This document shows, in pieces, positions 23,393 to 32,768 of a DNA stretch of 47,725 bases (positions are counted from its first letter, which is position 1; each line of letters starts with the position of its first letter). The DNA comes from Sulfurovum sp. Lineage in GTDB: Bacteria > Campylobacterota > Campylobacteria > Campylobacterales > Sulfurovaceae. The stretch is from contig JALUBF010000032.1 of NCBI GenBank assembly GCA_027045015.1, positions 22,981 through 70,705 of the forward strand. Reading direction: 5' to 3'. Below the pieces are notes generated by a model that was not told the DNA's origin, did no database searches, and was given only the letters and a program-made list of their open reading frames with translations. A program made the position numbers and the translations under genes.

Positions 23393-25615
23393 TTATAAAT
23401 CTTGTTCTATTGTTCTTGAAAATGTATTGAAATAGATATCTTTAACTTTATCTAACGATAATTCAACACTATTTACTTTAACAACATCTCCACCAACTTT
23501 ACCAATAATATCTGTTGTCAATCCTAACTCTTTTGCCATATCCAATACAACATCTAAATTATCGTTACTAACTTCTATCAATGCACGAGATTGAGACTCA
23601 TCAAAGATATCTCTACTATTTACTACTTCTACATTAGCAACTATCCCTTTACTAGATAGTGCTGACATTTTAGAAAGAGCTATAGCTATACCACCAATAT
23701 TTACATCTTTAGCAGATAGGAGTAAATCTTTTTTATTTGCCTCTATAACAAGCTCCCAAAGTGCAAGTTCTTGTTTGTAGTCAAAACTTGGAGCTTTTCC
23801 TGTAGTCTCATTGTAAAGTGTTTTAATATAAAGTGAACCACCAAACTCACCTTTTGTTTCACCAACAAGAACAATATGGCTATCTTCTTCTTGAAAAGAT
23901 GATGGAAGTATCTTATTTTCATCATTATTAAGTCCTACCATAGCTATGGCAGGTGTTGGAAACACTGAAACACCATTAGTCTCATTGTAAAGAGATACAT
24001 TTCCAGAAACTACAGGAGTATTTAGCTCCAAACAAGCCTCTTTTATACCCTCACAACCCTCTGCAAATTGCCACATTACTTCTGGGTTTTCAGGGTTACC
24101 ATAGTTTAGACAATCTGTAATAGATAGTGGTCTAGCACCTGACATAGCAACATTACGACCAGACTCTATAACAGCAAGAGATGCACCTTTTTTAGGATCA
24201 ATATAACAGTAACGTGGATTACAGTCAGAACTCATAGCTAAAGCTTTTCCATTCTCTTTAATACGGATACAAGATGCATCTAAACTTCCAGGGTGTTTAG
24301 AGGTATTTGTCTGTACCATAGAGTCATATTGATTATATACCCATGCTTTATCTGAAATCTCTATATTTGAAAGTAGTGCTTCATATGCCTCTTGGTCATT
24401 CACTGCTTTATAGCTATCTACATCTTTTGCATTTAATTCATCTAAGTATGTAGGACGTGCAATAGGTCTATCAAGTACTGGTGCTTCTTCACTTACTGGT
24501 GCTATTGGCATATCTGCACACTTCTGGCCATGCCACATAAGTTCCATTCTAGCAGTATCTGTCACTTCACCAATAACAGCAACATCAAGCCCCCATTTTT
24601 CAAAAATGTCGATGATAGCTTGTTCGCTTCCTTGTTTAGCACAAATAAGCATACGTTCTTGAGACTCTGAAAGCATAAAGTCATACGGTGTCATTCCCTC
24701 TTCACGAGCTGGTACTTTATCTAGATGCATAATAAGTCCTGCTCCTGTCTTACCTGCCATCTCAAATGCTGATGAAGTTAACCCTGCTGCACCCATATCT
24801 TGAATACCTATAACATGATCTGTTTTAAATAGTTCTAAACAAGCTTCAAGAAGAAGTTTCTCAGTAAAAGGGTCACCAACTTGTACTGTAGGACGAAGTG
24901 ATTTTGACTCTTCAGTAAAGCTATCAGATGACATAACTGCACCACCAAGACCATCACGTCCAGTTTTACTTCCTACATACATTATAGGATTACCCATACC
25001 AGAAGCTACACCCAAGAAGATCTCATCTGATTTTACTACTCCTAAAGAGAAGGCATTTACTAAGATATTTCCATTATAGGACTCATCAAAACTTACCTCT
25101 CCACCAATAGTTGGTACACCCATACAGTTACCATAACTTCCAATACCATCAACTACACCACGAACTAAATGTCTTTGATATTTTGCATTTTCATTATCAC
25201 CTTTGACACTACCAAAACGTAGTGCATTCATATTGGCTACAGGTCTTGCCCCCATAGTAAAAATATCACGCAAAATTCCACCTACACCAGTAGCAGCTCC
25301 TTGAAAAGGCTCTATAAATGATGGGTGATTATGGGACTCCATCTTAAAGACAGCAGCCATACCATCACCAATATCTATAACACCAGCATTTTCACCAGGT
25401 CCTTGTATAACCCATGGTGCAGTTGTAGGAAAACCTCTAAGGTATTTTGTACTTGATTTATATGAACAGTGTTCAGACCACATAGCAGAAAATATACCTA
25501 TCTCTACTAAGTTTGGGTGACGACCATCTAAGATACGTAATATATCTTGGTACTCTTCGTTAGATAGTTTATGATTTTTTAAAACTTCATCTAAGTTTTC
25601 TATAGGTTTTGACAT
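23393..25615 (-). CDS. purL: Phosphoribosylformylglycinamidine synthase subunit PurL
   Basis: About 740 aa, the short (bacterial small-type) PurL that works with PurS and PurQ to make FGAM with ATP and glutamine-derived ammonia. Visible signatures are MWSEHCSYK near the N-terminus, [39 protein letters not shown] and the second-half [11 protein letters not shown] chose the ATG at 25615, which has AAAAGGA upstream. The in-frame ATG at 25636 has no ribosome site and is only about three bases from the predicted transcription start. purS and purQ are not in the window. Confidence 0.94.
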   Translation of the reverse strand: MSKPIENLDEVLKNHKLSNEEYQDILRILDGRHPNLVEIGIFSAMWSEHCSYKSSTKYLRGFPTTAPWVIQGPGENAGVIDIGDGMAAVFKMESHNHPSFIEPFQGAATGVGGILRDIFTMGARPVANMNALRFGSVKGDNENAKYQRHLVRGVVDGIGSYGNCMGVPTIGGEVSFDESYNGNILVNAFSLGVVKSDEIFLGVASGMGNPIMYVGSKTGRDGLGGAVMSSDSFTEESKSLRPTVQVGDPFTEKLLLEACLELFKTDHVIGIQDMGAAGLTSSAFEMAGKTGAGLIMHLDKVPAREEGMTPYDFMLSESQERMLICAKQGSEQAIIDIFEKWGLDVAVIGEVTDTARMELMWHGQKCADMPIAPVSEEAPVLDRPIARPTYLDELNAKDVDSYKAVNDQEAYEALLSNIEISDKAWVYNQYDSMVQTNTSKHPGSLDASCIRIKENGKALAMSSDCNPRYCYIDPKKGASLAVIESGRNVAMSGARPLSITDCLNYGNPENPEVMWQFAEGCEGIKEACLELNTPVVSGNVSLYNETNGVSVFPTPAIAMVGLNNDENKILPSSFQEEDSHIVLVGETKGEFGGSLYIKTLYNETTGKAPSFDYKQELALWELVIEANKKDLLLSAKDVNIGGIAIALSKMSALSSKGIVANVEVVNSRDIFDESQSRALIEVSNDNLDVVLDMAKELGLTTDIIGKVGGDVVKVNSVELSLDKVKDIYFNTFSRTIEQDL

Positions 25616-25645
25616 AAGTAGTGTCCTTTTGGGCATAAAATAAGG

Positions 25646-25651
25646 ATTATA
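25646..25651 (-). promoter_or_regulatory. -10 box for purL-purH
   Basis: TATAAT on the minus strand, predicting transcription from about 25639, just upstream of the rejected first ATG. No PurR-like operator was recognised. Confidence 0.5.
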
Positions 25652-25693
25652 TTTTACTCAAAAAGTGCTAAATAAGTGATGAAAAGGTAGAAT

Positions 25694-26398
25694 ATGTCAT
25701 ATAAAATTAAAGGTATCTTAATGGATAAAATTCTACAAATGCTACAACTTCAACAAGAACTTAATGATGCAACAAATGGTAAAGGTTGGGAAAAAGGCAC
25801 TACAAAAAATGGAAAAATCATAGACTGGAAACGATGTACATACTTAGAGTGTGCAGAGCTTATAGAGTCTTATCCATGGAAACATTGGAAAAATATAGAT
25901 GCCCAGCCTGATTATGCCAATATCAAAATAGAGACTGTTGATATTTGGCATTTTATTATGTCACAAGCACTTAAAGAGTACAAGATGAACAATCTTGGAA
26001 CTATAGAAGATTTAGCTAAAAATATAAATAATATTCCAAACTTTTTAAAATTTAAAGAGAATAAAACATCTACAACAAAAAACTACTATGAACAGATAGA
26101 GGTAGTTGAACAACTAATAAAAACTCTTTTCTGTAAAAACTCTACAGATAAACTTATAGAAACATTTTTTGATGTAGCTATACAATCTGATCTTAATCTT
26201 AGTTCATTATATAAACTATATATTGGTAAAAATATACTAAATAAATTTAGACAAGACCACGGATATAAAGATGGTTCATACATAAAAATATGGAATGGTA
26301 AAGAAGATAATGTAACAATGCAAAATATTTTAGAAAGTAAAGATATTACACCTAAAGAGCTATATGAAAATTTAAAGAGTGCTTATCCAAAAGGTTGA
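25694..26398 (+). CDS. dut: Dimeric all-alpha dUTPase
   Basis: A 234-aa member of the dimeric dUTPase / all-alpha NTP pyrophosphatase family found in Campylobacter, which hydrolyses dUTP to dUMP. Signatures are LQQELNDATNGKGWEKG, YLECAELIESYPWKHWK (metal-binding E-x-x-E), ETVDIWHF (metal E and D) and IGKNILNKFRQDHGYKDGSY. Two starts each have a ribosome site: 25694, and 25721, which matches the N-terminus of relatives better. The TGA stop falls inside the terminal TTGA of the adjacent IS element, so the element may supply it. Confidence 0.88.
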   Translation: MSYKIKGILMDKILQMLQLQQELNDATNGKGWEKGTTKNGKIIDWKRCTYLECAELIESYPWKHWKNIDAQPDYANIKIETVDIWHFIMSQALKEYKMNNLGTIEDLAKNINNIPNFLKFKENKTSTTKNYYEQIEVVEQLIKTLFCKNSTDKLIETFFDVAIQSDLNLSSLYKLYIGKNILNKFRQDHGYKDGSYIKIWNGKEDNVTMQNILESKDITPKELYENLKSAYPKG

Positions 26399-26500
26399 TA
26401 CTCCACCCCATAAATGAGGTGGATTCTTGTTCCATAACCTAAATGGCTATTTTCAGACAAGCATTATTGCCGTGTATCCCACGGTCAAGTATATTTTTAC
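26395..26500 (-). ncRNA. Predicted guide (omega/reRNA) scaffold at the TnpB-side end
   Basis: TnpB proteins use an RNA transcribed from the 3' part of their own gene and the right end of the element. Here that region includes the subterminal hairpin (26423-26402) and ends at TCAA. The guide portion would then be the following minus-strand bases, which are the antisense of the last codons of dut. The 5' boundary is a guess; expression is not visible from sequence. Confidence 0.4.
26402..26423. repeat. Subterminal hairpin, TnpB-side end of the IS
   Basis: A perfect 6-bp stem TCCACC/GGTGGA with a 10-base loop, three bases beyond the dut stop. Its arms match those of the hairpin at 27847-27866. 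Confidence 0.75.
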
Positions 26501-27584
26501 TAGCATTTATATCTGCATTTGCAGTATGCCCACAAGAAGTACATACAAACTTACTTTGTGATTGTCTATTTTCTTTAGAGATATGACCACATTTATTACA
26601 AGTTTGAGAAGTGAATTTTGGATTAACTTTGATGAGTTCTCCGCCATTCTCTTTTAACTTATATTCTAACAACTCAAAAAACATTCCCCAGCTTTGTTGA
26701 GTGATTGAACGATTTAACCCTCTTTTAGCTTTTGCATTTTTTGAGGGTTTTTCAACTGTTCCTTTTGTTGCTTTAGTCATATTTTTAATTTTCAAATCTT
26801 CCACTACAACAGTTTGATTTTCACTGTATTGAAGTGAGAGTTTATGTAAAAAATCTTTTCTCATATTTGCTATATGAAGATTTTGTTTAGCAATTTTAGC
26901 TTTTGCTTTAGCTCTGTTTGCACTTCCTTTTTTCTTACGACTTAATTGTTGTGCTTTTGTTCTTAATTTTGATAGTTCTCTTACTAAGTCAAGAGGTTTA
27001 ACTTTGTTACCATCACTATCAGCTATTACGAGTGATACTCCTACATCAATGCCAACAACTCTATTGTTTGTATTTATTTTAGGCTCTGTATCTCCTGTAT
27101 CAAATAGAATACTTGCATGATACTGATAAGCTTCATAAGATACTGTTACAGTTTTTATTTTACCTGTAATATCATCTCTTAAACCTTTACACTTTACCCA
27201 ACCAACTTTAGGTAAATAGACTTTATTATTTTCAATTTTAACCCTTTGTGGGTATTGAAAAGTTTGTCTTGAGTGGTGTCGTGATTTAAACTTAGGGTAT
27301 CCACCACCTTTAAAAAAGTGTTTATATGCACTATCCATATTTGCCACACTTTGCTGTAATGCTTGAGAGTCTGCTTCTTTTAACCAAGATGTATTATCTC
27401 TGTTTTTTAGTTTAGTGATATGTTTGATTAAGTCAAATTTACCAACTTTTAAACCAAACTTTTTATAAGCATTTATTCTAAGTGCAAGGGTTCTATTATA
27501 CACATAGCGAACTGCTCCAATTTGAGAAGCTATGATTTGTTTTTGTATTGCATTTGGATACAAGCGAACTTTTACAGCTTTCAT
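26439..27584 (-). CDS. tnpB: TnpB, RNA-guided nuclease of an IS200/IS605 element
   Basis: A 381-aa OrfB/TnpB protein, full length for the family. The RuvC-like triad is intact: D180 in GIDVGVS, E262 in VVEDLKI and D358 in ADINASKN. The zinc finger has C329/C332 (CNKCGH) and C348/C351 (CTSCGH). The N-terminal KVRLYPNAIQKQ and RYVYNRTL are typical. TnpB proteins studied so far cut DNA next to a short target motif using an RNA guide, which helps keep the element in place. The ATG has AAAGGAGA upstream. No frameshift or stop, so it may be active. Confidence 0.92.
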   Translation of the reverse strand: MKAVKVRLYPNAIQKQIIASQIGAVRYVYNRTLALRINAYKKFGLKVGKFDLIKHITKLKNRDNTSWLKEADSQALQQSVANMDSAYKHFFKGGGYPKFKSRHHSRQTFQYPQRVKIENNKVYLPKVGWVKCKGLRDDITGKIKTVTVSYEAYQYHASILFDTGDTEPKINTNNRVVGIDVGVSLVIADSDGNKVKPLDLVRELSKLRTKAQQLSRKKKGSANRAKAKAKIAKQNLHIANMRKDFLHKLSLQYSENQTVVVEDLKIKNMTKATKGTVEKPSKNAKAKRGLNRSITQQSWGMFFELLEYKLKENGGELIKVNPKFTSQTCNKCGHISKENRQSQSKFVCTSCGHTANADINASKNILDRGIHGNNACLKIAI

Positions 27585-27639
27585 AACTTCTCCTTTATGA
27601 TGTGTATATTGAAATTATACTTACATTTAATTACAATAT

Positions 27640-27834
27640 ATTAACAAAAGAACATATAGATTATATAGGTAAGATATTTAAAGAAACTATCGAAGAGATA
27701 TGCTAAATATTAAAAAGAGATATTAGAGTAAAGGTTCTGCTTTGTGGCATAAGTCATATTTTTCTCGTTCTGTTGGTTGTGTTCCACTTGAAATAGTGAA
27801 GCAATATATTCAACAACAAGATACTCCAGACTAA
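27640..27834 (+). pseudogene. Decayed TnpA (Y1 transposase) remnant
   Basis: Two pieces of an IS200-type transposase remain in different frames. The first reads ILTKEHIDYIGKIFKETIEEIC, then a TAA stop (27704-27706) and LKRDIRV, resembling the region before the catalytic HxH. After a frameshift the second (27733-27834) reads ALWHKSYFSRSVGCVPLEIV, resembling the C-terminal catalytic-Tyr helix region and ending at the normal stop. The middle, including the HxH metal site, is deleted. The element therefore cannot make its own transposase and would need one in trans. The 307-base gap 27585-27891 holds this, the right IS hairpin and nothing else I can support. Confidence 0.75.
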
Positions 27835-27846
27835 GACCACTTATAT

Positions 27847-27866
27847 CCACCACTTGAAAGAGGTGG
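27847..27866. repeat. Subterminal hairpin, tnpA-side end of the IS
   Basis: The CCACC/GGTGG stem continues after one A-A mismatch into CT/AG, with a 4-base loop. It shares its arms with the hairpin at the other end. Confidence 0.65.
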
Positions 27867-27891
27867 TTTTACGCTATAAAATGATAAGACT

Positions 27892-28536
27892 CTAAAATGA
27901 ACCTACTAAATCTTGTTTGACTATATCTTTTCCAAATACTTTTACTATACTAGCTATACGTATACTTTTTTCAGTTTCATATCCACACTCTTCTCCACAT
28001 CGAACAGTACCAATAAGATAATAGTTCCCACTAGGTACTCCATAAAATGCAAAATTACCATCTGAATCAGCAGCCGTAAATCTAAGGTAGTTAAATAGTC
28101 TTGAATCAGCCTTTTGCATCTTATGTCCACCAAGATAACTCTCTTCATACCACTGTTTTGAGTATGATGTTATAGGATTTAAGTAAAGTCTTGTTCCAGA
28201 ACCAACTATTTTATGATCATTATCAGATATATATATTTGACCTTTTACAGTACCTTTACCAACTCTTCTTAATGCATTATATTCAGATACAGGGAAAGAT
28301 ACTCTTTGCATTTTACTATTTTGAGAATCTTCTGTTATAGTAGTCTCTGATTCTGTTAGATTTTCATCTATATCAGAAGTATCTACATCATTTACATTAG
28401 TTTGATCTGCCCATAAATTACTATTTGATGTATCATTTGATGAATAATCATATGGAGATAAATCATTCTTAACACATCCAGATAGAGTAAACATCAGAAA
28501 AAGTAACCATATAAAAGATATGAAAAATTTAAACAT
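27892..28536 (-). CDS. Lipoprotein with carboxypeptidase-regulatory-like beta domain
   Basis: A 214-aa predicted lipoprotein. It has a hydrophobic leader ending LSGC, then a disordered Asn/Asp/Ser/Thr-rich linker (about 24-72), then a beta-sandwich domain from about 90 on. That domain contains GKGTVKGQIYISD and DSDGNFAFYGVPSGNYYLIG, the pattern of carboxypeptidase regulatory-like domains. Two close cysteines (RCGEECG) may form a disulfide. Function unknown. It is the last gene of the rpmH-to-mnmE strand and ends just outside the IS. Confidence 0.72.
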   Translation of the reverse strand: MFKFFISFIWLLFLMFTLSGCVKNDLSPYDYSSNDTSNSNLWADQTNVNDVDTSDIDENLTESETTITEDSQNSKMQRVSFPVSEYNALRRVGKGTVKGQIYISDNDHKIVGSGTRLYLNPITSYSKQWYEESYLGGHKMQKADSRLFNYLRFTAADSDGNFAFYGVPSGNYYLIGTVRCGEECGYETEKSIRIASIVKVFGKDIVKQDLVGSF

Positions 28537-28560
28537 AAAAAACCTTATTTTTTAATTTGA

Positions 28561-28899
28561 TTATAATACACGATTAATTTTAGAACATTTTTTTTTCTTA
28601 ATATCTTCTAAAAATAATTTAGCATCCTCATTACCTGAAAAAGATGCTTTTTGAGAAAAAAATGCAGCATTATGACAACTTTTTTTTACTGTCTTCCCAT
28701 CTAAATATCTCTTTGCAAGTTCATATTGAGAATTAGCCTCTCCCTCTTTTGCAAAACGATGTAAATGTTTTACTATACGTTTTTGAGCTATATAATATCT
28801 AACAGTACTATATATAAACCATATTGTAAAAATTGTTAAAACCAATATAGCATATAATTCTATATTATCTATAGCTTTAATATTATCTATAAAATTCAT
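28561..28899 (-). CDS. Small membrane protein with a Sel1-like repeat
   Basis: A 112-aa protein with one membrane helix (about 14-33, LYAILVLTIFTIWFIYSTVRYY) followed by a basic cytoplasmic part. The segment ANSQYELAKRYLDGKTVKKSCHNAA resembles one Sel1/TPR-like repeat, including the AxYxLAxxYxxG pattern. The partner is unknown. Its start is one base after the mnmE stop and its stop is 24 bases before the lipoprotein gene, so it is probably translated from the same transcript. Confidence 0.65.
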   Translation of the reverse strand: MNFIDNIKAIDNIELYAILVLTIFTIWFIYSTVRYYIAQKRIVKHLHRFAKEGEANSQYELAKRYLDGKTVKKSCHNAAFFSQKASFSGNEDAKLFLEDIKKKKCSKINRVL

Positions 28900-28900
28900 A

Positions 28901-30241
28901 CTATTTACCTAAACAAAATTCACCAAACATCTTGTCTAGTATCTCTTCACTATCGTATGGTTTTGATATAGAAGATATAGATCTAACTGCCTCTTGAAGA
29001 TGATATGAAAAAAATTCTAATTCACCCTTAAATAATGGTACTTTTGACTCTAATATAGCTCTTTTGGCTTCATTTACAGCCTCTATCTGTCTAGCAGAGA
29101 TAAGCATAAGTTCATCACCTTCACCTATATTATTAAATAACTCTTGAAGCTTATTTGTTAAATTTAAAAATGATTTTTTTGCACTAACTTCTATAGTATC
29201 AAAATCATTTCTTCTATCTATAATAAAGTTTCTATCTAAATCAGATTTGTTTAAAGCAACAATAATATGTTTATCTTTAAGTAATTCTAATATGGAAAAT
29301 ATCTTCTCATCTTCACTATCAAATGGACGAGAAGAATCAAATAAGGCTATGATAACATCAGCATCTTCTACTGAAGATAGAGAACGCTCTATACCTATCT
29401 TCTCTATAGTATCTTCAGATTCACGAATACCTGCAGTATCTACAAGTCGTATTATATGTGAACCAATACGTACCTGCTCTTCAATAGTATCTCTTGTAGT
29501 CCCAGCTATCTCTGATACAATAGCTCTATCATAAGATAATAGTGCATTAAGAAGTGAGCTTTTTCCTACATTTGGTTTACCTATGATGGCAACTTTAAAA
29601 CCTTCTATAAGACCTCTTCTTCTATGACTAGCATCTACTATCTTTTCTATCTGTTTTATAAGTCCATCTAACTGAGTCACTATATTATTCATAATATCAT
29701 CAGGGATATCTTCTTCTGAATAATCTATTATTACTTCAGAGTAAGCTAAAGATTTTAAAAGTGCTTCACGACTAATATCTACAAATTCTCTAAGTTCACC
29801 CTTCATCTGTTTAGCTAAAATCTTTGCTGCATCAACTGACTTGGCTTCTATAAGTTTAGATATAGCTTCTGCTTCACTTAAATCTATCTTACCATTAAGA
29901 AATGCTCTTTTTGAAAACTCTCCTGGTTGAGCAAGTCTAACACCATAAGAGATTATAGTATCTAGTATCTCTTGAGCTACTATCATTCCACCATGACACT
30001 GAAACTCTACTATATCTTCGCCTGTAAAAGAGTTTGGAGAAGAGAAATATATCATTATAGCTTTATCTATAAGATTATCTGTAGCATTATATAAAGATGT
30101 AAGATGAGCATAGCGTGGAGTTATATCGTTTAATTTAGAGATTTTTTTAGCAATAGATAAAGATGCCCCACCACTTACTCTGATAATAGAGATAGATGAA
30201 ACACCATATGCTGTGGCAATAGCTACTATAGAGTTATTCAT
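28901..30241 (-). CDS. mnmE: tRNA modification GTPase MnmE
   Basis: A 446-aa GTPase that with MnmG makes the cmnm5 modification of wobble uridine in tRNA. The N-terminal folate-binding domain has DIVEFQCHGG and AQPGEFSKRAFLNGKIDL. The G domain has IIGKPNVGKSSLLNALL, the TTRD switch, VDTAGIRES and LNKSDLD. The protein ends with the catalytic CxGK (FCLGK). It starts five bases after the jag stop, as in related genomes. mnmG is not in the window. Confidence 0.95.
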   Translation of the reverse strand: MNNSIVAIATAYGVSSISIIRVSGGASLSIAKKISKLNDITPRYAHLTSLYNATDNLIDKAIMIYFSSPNSFTGEDIVEFQCHGGMIVAQEILDTIISYGVRLAQPGEFSKRAFLNGKIDLSEAEAISKLIEAKSVDAAKILAKQMKGELREFVDISREALLKSLAYSEVIIDYSEEDIPDDIMNNIVTQLDGLIKQIEKIVDASHRRRGLIEGFKVAIIGKPNVGKSSLLNALLSYDRAIVSEIAGTTRDTIEEQVRIGSHIIRLVDTAGIRESEDTIEKIGIERSLSSVEDADVIIALFDSSRPFDSEDEKIFSILELLKDKHIIVALNKSDLDRNFIIDRRNDFDTIEVSAKKSFLNLTNKLQELFNNIGEGDELMLISARQIEAVNEAKRAILESKVPLFKGELEFFSYHLQEAVRSISSISKPYDSEEILDKMFGEFCLGK

Positions 30242-30246
30242 AATAT

Positions 30247-31119
30247 TTAGTTTTTATTCTTAGGAGAAGAGTTAAAATTATTGATAACAACAAATTTTTT
30301 ACCTTCACGCCCTGTTTTTACAGCTACATACTTATCTGGAAAACGCTCACGTAATTGTTCTAATGCAATTTGTACTAAGATTCCATCTAAAAAACGTGTT
30401 TTACCTTTACCATATTTCTCTACATTTTCGATGACAGGTTGAATGTAGTTAGCTATCATATCTTGTTGAGTGGTTAAAAACTCTGCTATTTCAAGTTTTA
30501 TAAATAGTTCATATTTTGAATGTAACCAGTTAAATATCATATATGAAAGTGCATTATAACGATACCCCTCTTTACCAATAAGAAGTGCTGCATCTTCACC
30601 ATCAATAAAGATAAGTGCTCTATTGTCAATAACATCAACCTCTACTACATCAATATCAAAACATGATTTATCAAGAAGCTCTTTAAGTTGATTTTCTATA
30701 AGAAGAGCTAATTCATCATATACAACATTAACTTCTTCTTCAATATTCTCATCTTCTATAGGAAAATCTTTCTCTTTTTCTACTTCAAAAAAGTTCTCTA
30801 AAATTATATCTTTTTCAATAGGAGTAGATACTTCTAAATCTTCTACTACTATAGCTTCCTCTTTGATAGTATCAATAATCTCAGAGGCAACACTCTCTTC
30901 TTTAATAGTAGGACTAACTATATCTTCAACTTCAATTATTGACTCTTTTTCTATCTTCTTAGATATAGCCACTATAATAGCATTTTTTTTCAATAATCCT
31001 AAGATACCTTTAGATGGATATTGCATAATTTCATATTCAAGTTCAGAGATAGAACAATCCAATATTTTAGATGCCTTTTTATAAGCATCTTCAAGTGTAG
31101 GTGCTTCAACCTTTATCAT
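30247..31119 (-). CDS. jag: RNA-binding protein Jag (KhpB)
   Basis: A 290-aa protein with an N-terminal Jag domain (EDAYKKASKILDCSISELEYEI), an acidic variable linker (about 60-130), a KH domain (ALLIGKEGYRYNALSYMI) and a C-terminal R3H-like part ending near FVVINNF. It binds RNA and in other bacteria affects cell division and envelope genes. The ATG overlaps the yidC stop by one base (TAATG), so translation is coupled. The gene order is standard. Confidence 0.9.
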   Translation of the reverse strand: MIKVEAPTLEDAYKKASKILDCSISELEYEIMQYPSKGILGLLKKNAIIVAISKKIEKESIIEVEDIVSPTIKEESVASEIIDTIKEEAIVVEDLEVSTPIEKDIILENFFEVEKEKDFPIEDENIEEEVNVVYDELALLIENQLKELLDKSCFDIDVVEVDVIDNRALIFIDGEDAALLIGKEGYRYNALSYMIFNWLHSKYELFIKLEIAEFLTTQQDMIANYIQPVIENVEKYGKGKTRFLDGILVQIALEQLRERFPDKYVAVKTGREGKKFVVINNFNSSPKNKN

Positions 31120-32720
31120 TAGCTATCATTTCCTTTCTCATGAGATGCTATTGCAGTGGCTTTATGTTTAGCATATGCTTTATTGATAACATATTGTTGT
31201 CCTATTGTAAATGTATTATTTACTACCCAATACAAAACTAAACCTGAAGGGAATGGCATAATAATAAACATCAAAGCCATACCCACAGGGAACCATTTAA
31301 ATATCTTCTCTTGTAGAGGATCAGTAAAGTTATTTGGTGTAATTCTTTGTTGAAACCACATAGATGCACCCATTAAGATAGGTAATATATAGTATGGGTC
31401 AGCTACTGCTAGATTGTCAATCCAACCACTTATCCAAGATGCACCTTGCAGTTCATCAGCATTTAGAAGAACTCTATATAGTGCAAAGAAAACAGGAATT
31501 TGTAAAATCATTGGTAGACAACCACCCATTGGGTTAGCACCATGTTTTTTATACATCTCCATCATCTTCATATTCATTTTTGCTGGATCATCTTTATACT
31601 TCTCTTTAATATCTTTCATTTTAGGTGCAAGGTCTTTAAGCTTCTGCATAGACATCATACCCTTATAAGATAATGGGAATAATATAAATTTAACTAATAA
31701 TGTAAATATTATAATAGCCCAACCCCAGTTACCAACTAAATTTTCTATCCATAATAATACTTTATAAAATGGTCTTGAGAGAAATGTAAAGAAACCAAAT
31801 TCAATATTATCAGTAAGTTTAGGATTTATAGCATTTAAAGTATGGTACTCTTTTGGTCCAATATATCCACCAAGATGTAAATTTTGTTTACCCTCTACAA
31901 AAATAAGAGGATTATCATCTGTATCTTTTAATATAGATACATTCAATCCATTTTTAAAATTATAAAATATAGATGCAACATATCTATCAAAAGCTGTAGC
32001 ATATTGAGCATTTTTTATAACTTCATCACCTTTAGCTTTACCATCTTCTATAATTGTTACAACACCATCATTTCCTTTTACTAATGCACCACGAACAAGT
32101 AAATATCTTGAACTATCAGCCATTGGTCTATAACCTGGAGTTATAAAATATGCTTTTGGTAAAGAGGTAGAGACATCTATACTATATGCACCATTTGATT
32201 CTATAGTTATCTTTTTTGTAAGAGTTACAGATGATAATTTCTGAATAAGTGTAACCGTTTTTTTACCTGAACTAACATCAATAACTTTCTGACCACTATA
32301 AATATATGGTGTTTTAAATGCCTCTTCATTCAGTTTAGCATCTGAAAATCTTATCTCCAATGGTTTAACTTTCTTAGGATTTAATATCTCAAGAGCTTTG
32401 CCATCATTTTCATACTTTTTTTCTAAAAGTTTAAATTGTGATATACGCCCAAATTTATCAATAGACATATTAAATGTTTTTGAAGTAATAGATAATAATT
32501 TAGAATTAGTAGTATTTATATTTTGTTTTGCTTGAGATATACTACTAGCTGGTGTTACTTTATTGCTTGAAATAGTTGGTGTAGAATGCTTATTTTCTAT
32601 CTGTTGTTTTGCAGGTTGTACTTTTTTTTCTTGTGGAGTAAGATAGCTAAATCCTACAAATACCAAAAAAGAGAGTGCAAGAGCGATGAGAAGTCGTTTG
32701 TTTAAATCTTGTTGTTCCAA
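31119..32720 (-). CDS. yidC: Membrane protein insertase YidC
   Basis: A 533-aa inner-membrane insertase. It has an N-terminal helix (LLIALALSFLVFVGFSYL), a large periplasmic beta domain and the five-helix C-terminal core. The core includes GNWGWAIIIFTLLVKFILFPL, GGCLPMILQIPVFFALYRVL and PSGLVLYWVVNNTFTIGQQ. It inserts membrane proteins alone or with Sec, and FtsY in this window delivers such clients. The start is TTG at 32720 with AAAAGG upstream. The yidD gene that usually sits between rnpA and yidC is absent here. Confidence 0.95.
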   Translation of the reverse strand: MEQQDLNKRLLIALALSFLVFVGFSYLTPQEKKVQPAKQQIENKHSTPTISSNKVTPASSISQAKQNINTTNSKLLSITSKTFNMSIDKFGRISQFKLLEKKYENDGKALEILNPKKVKPLEIRFSDAKLNEEAFKTPYIYSGQKVIDVSSGKKTVTLIQKLSSVTLTKKITIESNGAYSIDVSTSLPKAYFITPGYRPMADSSRYLLVRGALVKGNDGVVTIIEDGKAKGDEVIKNAQYATAFDRYVASIFYNFKNGLNVSILKDTDDNPLIFVEGKQNLHLGGYIGPKEYHTLNAINPKLTDNIEFGFFTFLSRPFYKVLLWIENLVGNWGWAIIIFTLLVKFILFPLSYKGMMSMQKLKDLAPKMKDIKEKYKDDPAKMNMKMMEMYKKHGANPMGGCLPMILQIPVFFALYRVLLNADELQGASWISGWIDNLAVADPYYILPILMGASMWFQQRITPNNFTDPLQEKIFKWFPVGMALMFIIMPFPSGLVLYWVVNNTFTIGQQYVINKAYAKHKATAIASHEKGNDS

Positions 32721-32768
32721 AATATACCTTTTAATTATTAGTACAATAGTATAATGTTATATATTAAT

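Larger units (their letters stand above)
26395..27875. mobile_element. IS200/IS605-type insertion sequence (right boundary approximate)
   Basis: It contains an intact TnpB gene on the minus strand and a wrecked tnpA on the plus strand, head to head as in IS605. Both ends carry imperfect palindromes sharing CCACC...GGTGG (26402-26423 and 27847-27866). On the minus strand the TnpB-side end closes with GTATCAA at 26395, like the right ends of this family, which finish in TCAA. The other end is not certain; it should lie shortly after 27866. There are no terminal inverted repeats or target duplications, as expected for this family. Confidence 0.8.

Noticed and set aside
25616-25636. Upstream ATG for purL
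   Set aside because: It has no ribosome site and lies about three bases from the predicted transcription start; the ATG at 25615 follows AAAAGGA.
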